Assembly: GCA_045542755.1 (NCBI GenBank)
Contig: JAZQLP010000031.1
Span: forward strand, 1 to 9,113
Reading direction: 5' to 3'
DNA from: JAZQLP01 sp045542755
Lineage (GTDB): Bacteria > Bacillota > Clostridia > Oscillospirales > UBA644
Length of the DNA stretch: 9,113 nucleotides
In this document: positions 1 through 7,400 of the stretch, in pieces
Position numbering within the stretch: position 1 is the stretch's first letter
How the letters are laid out: each line of letters begins with the position of its first letter
Notes under the pieces: generated by a model
Database searches by the model: none
Seen by the model: the letters and a program-made list of their open reading frames with translations, nothing else
Told to the model about the DNA's origin: nothing
Position numbers and translations under genes: made by a program

Positions 1-1
1 G

Positions 2-3000
2 TTCGACGAATCCCTTTGGAATAAGCTGAAAGGTTACCTAAACGACATTCCCGAGGAAAAACCCCTTCTTTCCCTATCCGTACGCGAAGTATCAACGGGT
101 AACGTAGTAAGTAGTGTGGTTCTCCACCAGGCAAGAACCCCCGATAACTGGAAAACCCAAATAGGTTACGAAGACCTCCGCCTTATCATTAACAAAAAGG
201 GCGCAGAATCCGTTTTTGCCCACAAGAGTGAGTCCATTATCTTAGGACTTAACCGAATGGTTTCCCAGGCGGGCTACACAAACGGCTTCTACTACCCCTG
301 CGTAGACTTCGTTATTCATCTCCCCCAATATACCTCCCCGAAAGATGAAACATACTATCTCACCTACGATGAGTCTGATGTCACCTGTTTTTCAAACTAT
401 GGCAACGTAAAGGATATAGAGTATATATATAACGAAGCTGACCATACCGTAAGAATAAGAGTATTCAACTACTATACAACTCACAATAATCAGTTTACAG
501 GTATGCAGCTACTGTTGGATAGCGATTTAAGGAACCTTTCCTCATCACAGATGCAGTCCCTTATGGGATTGGGTCAAGACGTAACACAGATTGACTTTGA
601 GGGTAAACTTGAGATATATACCTACAGAAAGTCCGCCGTATCGAACATTGACGGCGAATACGTTCTCGATTCTGAGGCGGTAGGCGAAAAGATCGCCATG
701 ACAAGACCTGCAGAACAACCCGGTACCTTTGTCGTAACCTATAACTTCAGCGACGAGTATTTGCTTGTGGCTACTGGTACTACAGGAGAACAATACGAGA
801 TAGATCCGAAAGTTGTAGACAAAACCAACTGCGAATCGACAACAGGTGAAAGCATCGCCTTTAACCTGGGATTTTACGGTATACGAAACGAGGGCAAGGG
901 CGATAGCCCCAAACTTACCGTATCCCTTCTTTTTGATAAAGAGAACTATAATATTATACACGTCACGGGCATTAACCTGATGGCAGATCACATATCGGAC
1001 ACCATCGACGTCACATACACCCTTATTGACAAGGACGGCAACCTGTACGTTGATGCTCAAGGAATCTCAACCTTTACCATAAACGTTCCAAATACCTGCA
1101 AGGAAGGTAACGGAGTTCCCGCAGGCACGTGGCTTACTAATCCTTACGTTACGCTTACCAGACGCATGCTCCCCACAGAGCACCAGGGCTACTATTTTAA
1201 GAGCGTACAGTACGATATTGCCACAATTCGCGCAGGCGGATTTATGTATAACCAATCTGCCTGCCTTTCACGCGAAGGCGCGGGAACTATATGGGGCTAC
1301 GCTAACCCCGAAGCGTACGGTAAATATAATAACGCAAGCATCGTAGTAGAGGTTACCGACAGCAACGAAAACAGAATTGGCGAAATATGTAGAACCTTGC
1401 AGGCCAGAGTAAGAGATAACCCCACAAGCGCTTACTATCTGACCGATCCTCTGGTATATACTGACGGAACTCTCCCTTCTACATCCACAGAGATAGTTGC
1501 GGGAGATTCTGTAACAGTATCGGCAAAGATCGTCGTAGACGAATATCCTTTTGCGTATACCGGCTATTTAAAAAAGATCAGGGTTGCCCTGGTACTTCCC
1601 CAAGGTATCTCCATTAAGGGCACCGACAGCGTATATGCATTTCTACAAAACAATATGCCCGTAGAATGTATAAGCGTTGTCCCCTATGAGGCGAGCGACG
1701 GGGAAAATATCGTTTGGGTATTGGAGTTCTTTGGAATGACCACACAATATGGCGTTCCTTACTATGAAGAAGGACCGACCCTCGGATATTATACGGAAAA
1801 CCTTGACTCACTCTCGGCGGGAGCGTCCATGACGGTAGGCGTTACCCTGGATACCCACGAGACTATGACGGAAAAGACCTTTTATCTTGACAACATCTTC
1901 TTTGCTGCGGGCGACGGGCAGCTAAACAATATTAGCGGTAATCTTAGAACCCAAAGAAGAGAAGACCCCTTAGATATAAACGGAGTGACCTCCTCAAGCG
2001 ATTACGTAGCAGGATTCCCCCAAAAAAGTATGGTTGCACAGTTCACCGTAAAAGAAAAGGCGGCGTTGCTGGAAATAACCGATGCTGTAAAAGAAACTGA
2101 CGAGTTTGGACAGGAAGAGGCAGTTGGTTCCCAGTCGGGTATTATATCGGCAATGGAAGACTACGTTGTCTACGATCTGTACATAAACTGTGTCGGTTCA
2201 GGTACGGCAAGTGACTTCTACTACATAATCCCCATTCCAAAGAAAGAGTCCGCAATAGACACGTCGGATGATTTTGTAGCGCAAGCTGACATCAGCCTGG
2301 CATTAGCCGACATACCGCAGGTGCTTTGCGAAAAAAATCAGGTATATCAGATACTTTACAGCACTGCAGACCCCAGCATTCTTTATTATGATACAGCGGC
2401 TTCGGAAGCCATCACCTGGTATACCGAATCCCAGATAACAAACCTGGAAAGCGTTACTATGATAAAGATATGCACCTTGCCGGACCACTTTATCGAGCTT
2501 GGTAACAATGCTGTAGTTTCGGTAAAACTGAAATACGGCGGAACAAATACCGAGTCATACGCAGCCGAGGCAGGCGGAAAAGTAAGCTTTAGCAGCCGAG
2601 GACAGTATCTTTACAGCAACAACAACCTCAGCCTTAAAGGTACCTACTCCACAGCGGGCGTATCTATATCCACGCAGTTCTCTCCCAAGGTATGGACTAT
2701 TAACCTTACCGCAGGTACGAAGGTAGATTCTGATAAAAAGAAGCAAACAATAGAATTTAATATCCCCTTCGCAGCATACAAGACCTACGAGATACGCAAC
2801 GTTGCAATGACCGGCGTAACGCTTGTAAGTTCAACAACCGATATTAAGAACAGTAACACGGATTTCGTTATTACAGCAACCCTCAATGCTCTTGATGGCT
2901 ATCACACATCTACTGTAAACCTTCTCGAAACAAAGGCAGGAGAGAGTATCGATTTCAGCGGAGTCGTATATAAAGGCGACACCAGTTTGAAATTTACCTT

Positions 3001-4429
3001 TATTCTTGATCACGGAGACGCCATAACCGACTCTATATCTACCAGGTTTGTCACCTTTGATATAATCGGTAACGATGGCATAATAATCCACGTAAAGATC
3101 AATATCGAGGCTGTCGCCACCCAGGCAGACCCCCAAGCCCCCCAAATATCAATCGGCAAGATATACTCGCCCTTTCCTCAGTCAACAAACACCTCTATCA
3201 GCCGCGGATCGGCATTTACGGCACTCTTCGTTGCAAATAATCTTATCCCTGATAACTACTCGGAAAGAACGCTTATTTTCAGCGTAGCCCCCGTAGAGGG
3301 TACCACCATAATAATGATTGACTGGACAAATAGGTCTAGCCCCGAGTATTACCATTACACGGTTACAGCCGACGATGCGGCAAATGACTCCCTTGAACTT
3401 CCTCTTGCTGGGACGTTTACGGCAATGGCAGGCACAGCGAAATATGTTGAGCCTACAGGCGAAACTTCCATTGACGAAAGTTTCATCTTCGTGGTAGATT
3501 TCCCTGACAGCGATACTTCTCCCGCTAGTGAGATTAAAGGAGAGATAAAGCTGTCAAAGATGTTCCAGGATAAGCAAACGGTTGAGACCCTTAAATACAC
3601 CGTTGGAGACCCCAGAACCTTCAGTCTTACAGGCGACAAAACAAGCCTGATTCCCGGTGAGGAATTTACCTTAACCTATAGCAATGCTCATCCCGGATAT
3701 GACGATAACCGCTACGGTACCCGTCAGATGACCCTTGTGGTTACAGGAAACGACAATATCCCCGATGATGCAACTCTCCGCGTAGGAAATACGGAATACC
3801 ACCTTAATGCAAACGGACAGTTTATCATCCCCCTGGGCAATCTTAGCAATGAAATAGATATACAAAGTATCAATAATACAGTAAGCTTCTCGTCACAGAT
3901 GATAAAAGAGCCCGTAACCCTCACTTTTGAGCTTTACGTGTCCGCAACCAGTAACGCGGAGCAGCCCTTTGCGGGACATACCGTAGCATCTTCACACACG
4001 GTTACAGTAACCGTTCCCACAACCCCATCCATTAAGATTCTCGGACTCTTTTCCAATGGATCGGTGGTAGAAGAAAAACGGATATTTGCAACTTATGAAG
4101 ATAAATCGGTAGTTCTTAAGTTCAAGACCCTAAACGTAACGGAAGATCATACCGTAATATTGCAGATACAGAAAAAGAGAGGTCAGGGCTATATAGCCGG
4201 TTCCCTCTATCTGACCTCTGTGGACAATACGCTGGTAATCGGTACCGAGGTAGAAATACCCTTTGAAAAGCTTGCAGAGGCATCTTCTTCGGGAATAGCA
4301 CTGAAATTCTCATCCCAAAACCTAACACAGGGTACCTACAGAGTATATATTGAGATAGAGGATAAGGACGGCAATGTGATAGTATCAGAGCCCTACAACT
4401 TCCTGGTTCTCAACGACGTATTCAATTAA
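2..4429 (+). CDS. Giant secreted or surface protein of tandem Ig-like/beta-rich modules, 5' partial
   Basis: The frame is open from codon 2-4 to a TAA at 4427-4429, so the gene begins upstream of the window. The GTG at 116 is only the first possible start codon inside the window: codons 2-115 read through in the same frame and encode ordinary protein (FDESLWNKLKGYL...). At least 1475 residues are visible. The composition is rich in Thr, Ser, Asn, Tyr and Val with alternating hydrophobic strands, few Cys and no membrane helix, as in stacked extracellular Ig-like domains. Landmarks, numbered from base 2: a strand-rich block around 96-110 (FYYPCVDFVIHLPQ), LPQGI at 532-536, PIPK at 744-747, then a C-terminal module from about 1049 shared with the convergent gene. 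Blocks with LPQGI and PIPK motifs resemble, from memory, modules in very large Clostridia surface proteins. No LPXTG, catalytic motif or anchor is seen. Adhesin is the best guess; the ligand is unknown. A second in-frame stop (TAG) follows the TAA directly. Confidence 0.9.
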   Translation, partial: FDESLWNKLKGYLNDIPEEKPLLSLSVREVSTGNVVSSVVLHQARTPDNWKTQIGYEDLRLIINKKGAESVFAHKSESIILGLNRMVSQAGYTNGFYYPCVDFVIHLPQYTSPKDETYYLTYDESDVTCFSNYGNVKDIEYIYNEADHTVRIRVFNYYTTHNNQFTGMQLLLDSDLRNLSSSQMQSLMGLGQDVTQIDFEGKLEIYTYRKSAVSNIDGEYVLDSEAVGEKIAMTRPAEQPGTFVVTYNFSDEYLLVATGTTGEQYEIDPKVVDKTNCESTTGESIAFNLGFYGIRNEGKGDSPKLTVSLLFDKENYNIIHVTGINLMADHISDTIDVTYTLIDKDGNLYVDAQGISTFTINVPNTCKEGNGVPAGTWLTNPYVTLTRRMLPTEHQGYYFKSVQYDIATIRAGGFMYNQSACLSREGAGTIWGYANPEAYGKYNNASIVVEVTDSNENRIGEICRTLQARVRDNPTSAYYLTDPLVYTDGTLPSTSTEIVAGDSVTVSAKIVVDEYPFAYTGYLKKIRVALVLPQGISIKGTDSVYAFLQNNMPVECISVVPYEASDGENIVWVLEFFGMTTQYGVPYYEEGPTLGYYTENLDSLSAGASMTVGVTLDTHETMTEKTFYLDNIFFAAGDGQLNNISGNLRTQRREDPLDINGVTSSSDYVAGFPQKSMVAQFTVKEKAALLEITDAVKETDEFGQEEAVGSQSGIISAMEDYVVYDLYINCVGSGTASDFYYIIPIPKKESAIDTSDDFVAQADISLALADIPQVLCEKNQVYQILYSTADPSILYYDTAASEAITWYTESQITNLESVTMIKICTLPDHFIELGNNAVVSVKLKYGGTNTESYAAEAGGKVSFSSRGQYLYSNNNLSLKGTYSTAGVSISTQFSPKVWTINLTAGTKVDSDKKKQTIEFNIPFAAYKTYEIRNVAMTGVTLVSSTTDIKNSNTDFVITATLNALDGYHTSTVNLLETKAGESIDFSGVVYKGDTSLKFTFILDHGDAITDSISTRFVTFDIIGNDGIIIHVKINIEAVATQADPQAPQISIGKIYSPFPQSTNTSISRGSAFTALFVANNLIPDNYSERTLIFSVAPVEGTTIIMIDWTNRSSPEYYHYTVTADDAANDSLELPLAGTFTAMAGTAKYVEPTGETSIDESFIFVVDFPDSDTSPASEIKGEIKLSKMFQDKQTVETLKYTVGDPRTFSLTGDKTSLIPGEEFTLTYSNAHPGYDDNRYGTRQMTLVVTGNDNIPDDATLRVGNTEYHLNANGQFIIPLGNLSNEIDIQSINNTVSFSSQMIKEPVTLTFELYVSATSNAEQPFAGHTVASSHTVTVTVPTTPSIKILGLFSNGSVVEEKRIFATYEDKSVVLKFKTLNVTEDHTVILQIQKKRGQGYIAGSLYLTSVDNTLVIGTEVEIPFEKLAEASSSGIALKFSSQNLTQGTYRVYIEIEDKDGNVIVSEPYNFLVLNDVFN
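3146..4426 (+). other. C-terminal module of the left protein, shared with the convergent protein
   Basis: This region encodes residues 1049-1475 of the left protein. It looks like three beta-rich subdomains, roughly 1049-1190, 1190-1342 and 1342-1475. Anchor motifs are SRGSAFTALF (1067-1076), GTTII (1100-1104), VDF (1165-1167), YDDNRY (1233-1238), QFIIPL (1273-1278) and a final GTYRVYIEIE...YNFLVL (1444-1470). Each has a counterpart in the same order in the - strand protein. No known Pfam family is recognised. There is no LPXTG, no terminal hydrophobic helix and no basic tail. Subdomain limits are judged by eye and could be off by 10-20 residues. Confidence 0.75.
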
Positions 4430-4436
4430 TAGGCAT

Positions 4437-4474
4437 AAAAAAAAACCATTCCCCTACGGGAATGGTTTTTTTTT
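4437..4474. terminator. Bidirectional intrinsic terminator between the convergent genes
   Basis: A perfect 17-bp inverted repeat has the core stem CCATTCCC / GGGAATGG and a 4-base loop CTAC at 4454-4457. The stem is preceded by nine A (4437-4445) and followed by nine T (4466-4474). On either strand the transcript gives a GC-containing hairpin followed by a U tract, so the one element can end both genes. It starts 7 bases after the left gene's TAA and lies 12 bases beyond the right gene's stop. The rest of the 57-base gap holds nothing else I can identify. Confidence 0.95.
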
Positions 4475-4486
4475 GTTCTTCTTTCT

Positions 4487-7400
4487 TTATTCAACGATGA
4501 AGTAATAATAGGTTTCAGCTACCTTAACAAGGCCGCTCATAACAGTAACCTGTAAGCAGTAACTACCTGCCTTCTGGCCGGCAAGAGAGACGTTCAGGCT
4601 GATAAACGTTGCAACGGAAGTATCGATATCAAACTCAAGACCGGTACTACTGTACTTGCCGTCGTCACTCTTACGCATAAGAGTTGCGATAACTTCACTA
4701 CCGGGCGAAATATTCTTCCAGTTAATTAGCGCCTCTACAGTATCAAATACAAGGTACAACCGCTTGTCGCAGGATATCTTAACGGAGGGATCGTTTGCAT
4801 TACTACTGGTAAAGATCACCTCTCCGCTACAAAGTACGTCGTTACTGTTCATGGGAGCCGCACTTACAACGGTTTCTGAAAGTATCCACTCAACGTCAGC
4901 CTCATAAGCAGTTGCTACGTCAGGGAACAGATTTGACACCAATGTAAGACTGACGTCGCCGCTTTCCACTGCCGACAGGGGGATAATAAACTTACCCTCG
5001 CTGTTTGCATAAGCCGTGGACGTAAATCTGCCACTGGTATAGATTATGTGAGCTTCAGAAGGCAGCTCCGTGCGGGGAGAGATTACCATGGCGGTATATC
5101 TGTTATCGTATACGGAGGATTCTCCTGTAGCCTTATTATAGGTGTAAGAGATAAGATGCTCTAATCCTGTACCCGACACAGCCATATCAAAGGAAGCACC
5201 GTTTGTAAGTGCAACGGCGCTGCGTCCGTAGGCTTCGGGCACGGGATCAGTAGTAGCCTTTACGGGAATAAGGGACGTTATTATCTCATTACCGTATGCG
5301 CCATCTATTGTCCCTGAGAAGTCAACGGTAAACAAAAGATCCATGTTTCCGTTGTAAGGAGTAAATTTATCTGTTGCACTGCCGCCCATACGGAAGAAGG
5401 ATTCAACGTCAATACTGTCAGTATCAGCATCCAGACACTTATAGAAGTATCCGTTTGTGCCGATGTCCTTAAAGATGATCGTTGTGCCTGCGGGGAGCGC
5501 GGGCTCAAAGGTGAGGTTAAGTCCCGAATATATCTCCTCATCGTAATTGCCGATCTTAAAGTACGCAGTGTAAGCAGAATCTCTACTTATAGTGGCACTC
5601 ACAGAGGAAACTGTACCAAAGTTCTCGCCGCCGTCAATGAAAGCACTAACGGTGGTTGCCTTCTTTGCAGAAGGAATAGTTATGAGTACTCGACAGTTTT
5701 TTGGTATATCGGTTATCTGATATTCTCTGGAGGTATTATCTCCGAAAGTCTTCGTTATAGCAGCAACGTCATCCGTATCCGAGGTCGTGGTTACGGTTAT
5801 GGTATAATCCTCAGGGAAATAGTATCCGCTTGCAGGATTAACGATAACAGTAATGCCGTTTATCTCATCCTCAGTTCCATCTGCCACGAATATGATAGGC
5901 TCCTGAACGGTATCATCCTTCTCAACGTCGATAACAATGTTACCGGGGTAGAAATAACTGGTCTCTGCCGCGGTCTGAGGAGATGCGAGATAGTTGGACC
6001 CTTCGGAGTATCTTGCGTATATATAATAGTTTGTCAGCGCTACGTCAAATTCGAATTTGGCATCGTAAACTCCGTCTATATAAATCCCGTCGCGCCACGC
6101 GGTCTCTCTCCTTTCGGATCCGACATAGTATACTATCTTATACTGCTTTGCAGAGTCATAGCTGTCATCAATAAGCTCCAAAGGCGAGTCTGCAATAGGC
6201 TTGACCATTATGTTGACCCCTGGATCGTATAATACAGGCTTCTGGGGAGCGGGCTGCTCTGCCTTGTTTATAATGTAAATACTTGCCGCAGTCACGTCAG
6301 CCTCTGTAATACATACCAAATATTCTCCCGCGTTAACGGGGGCAGAATCCAGTTGTACGTCACCCTCCCAATAAGTGATCTCGGGTCTCCAGGCGGAGGA
6401 ATATCTAATATCTGCAGGATTGGGTTCCATGTCGTAGATATTAGAGTTGATGATTACCGTAGCGGTCTCACTGTAGGTTATACAGGAGCAGGTTCTCTTT
6501 AAGGTAGCCCCGTTATCCTCAACAGTATAAGTATAGTCATGGGTATCGGGATCATGGTTACAGGGTTCCCACTGGGCATAAAGGGTAACCACGACGCCTC
6601 TTTCGGTTGTGAGGTTTGTAACTATCTCCTCGTCACCGTAGCTATCGCCGCTGCCGTCGGGCTTTGTATTCCATTCAACAAAGGAGTGGCCTACATATCC
6701 GAAGGTGTTTTTGGCCAGCTTATCGGGAGTATCGTATACCAAAACCTGAACGGCCATTTCTCCCGTATAGGAGGTAACGTTAGGATCAAATATAACGTTA
6801 TATCCGTGGGCATCCCATATAGCGTATATATAAATATCTTTTATGATAGTACCGTCTACAGTATAGACTCCACCGACCTCGTACCAACCAAGATCGGGAG
6901 CGTTGGGATTAGTACCAACGCCAAAATCGTGGCCTTTTTTGGGATGGGTATTCCAACCCTCAATACTATAGCCCGGGTGGTTGTAAATATTACCGCTGAT
7001 GGTTATCTCCGTGTTGACAGGAATCTCTACTTCCTTGTACTGACCTGTGGTTACGCCGGTAGTAGGATCGGTAAAATTCTCAAAATAAATAAGTCTGTAA
7101 TACTCAATAGGATCACGGTGATCGATAAAATAGTCACCGAGCTTGGTAATATCAACGGTGATTATGCCGCTTATACGGGGATTACTCGTAGATCCCCACA
7201 TATCCATCTGGCCACCGGTAACGTAAATAGTGTTCTCAATTACGATGTTGCCGTTTTCTGAGCCTTCTATTACAGAGCCGCTCATATCGGCAGTAGATAT
7301 AATAACCTTACCGCCCTCGACCTTCATAAAGTCGCTCTGGCCGTCATCGCCGCCTGCAAAGCTTCCGGTCTCATCAAGACAAAACAGACTTAACTGTGTA

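Noticed and set aside
116..118. GTG as the start of the left gene
   Set aside because: The frame is open back to base 2 with sensible protein sequence, no Shine-Dalgarno-like sequence is evident and no signal peptide follows. The real start lies outside the window.
545..1060. 171-codon - strand frame
   Set aside because: It is antisense to the continuous left gene, with no recognisable domain and no ribosome binding site that I can see.
4490..4900. Type IX secretion C-terminal domain of Bacteroidetes
   Set aside because: The terminal residues lack the short conserved basic ending usually seen in such domains, and the terminal similarity spans about 400 residues rather than about 80. Not fully excluded.
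6539..7261. 240-codon open frame on the + strand
   Set aside because: It lies antisense to the InlB repeat region of the right gene, whose family signature is clear. The + strand translation shows no recognisable domain.
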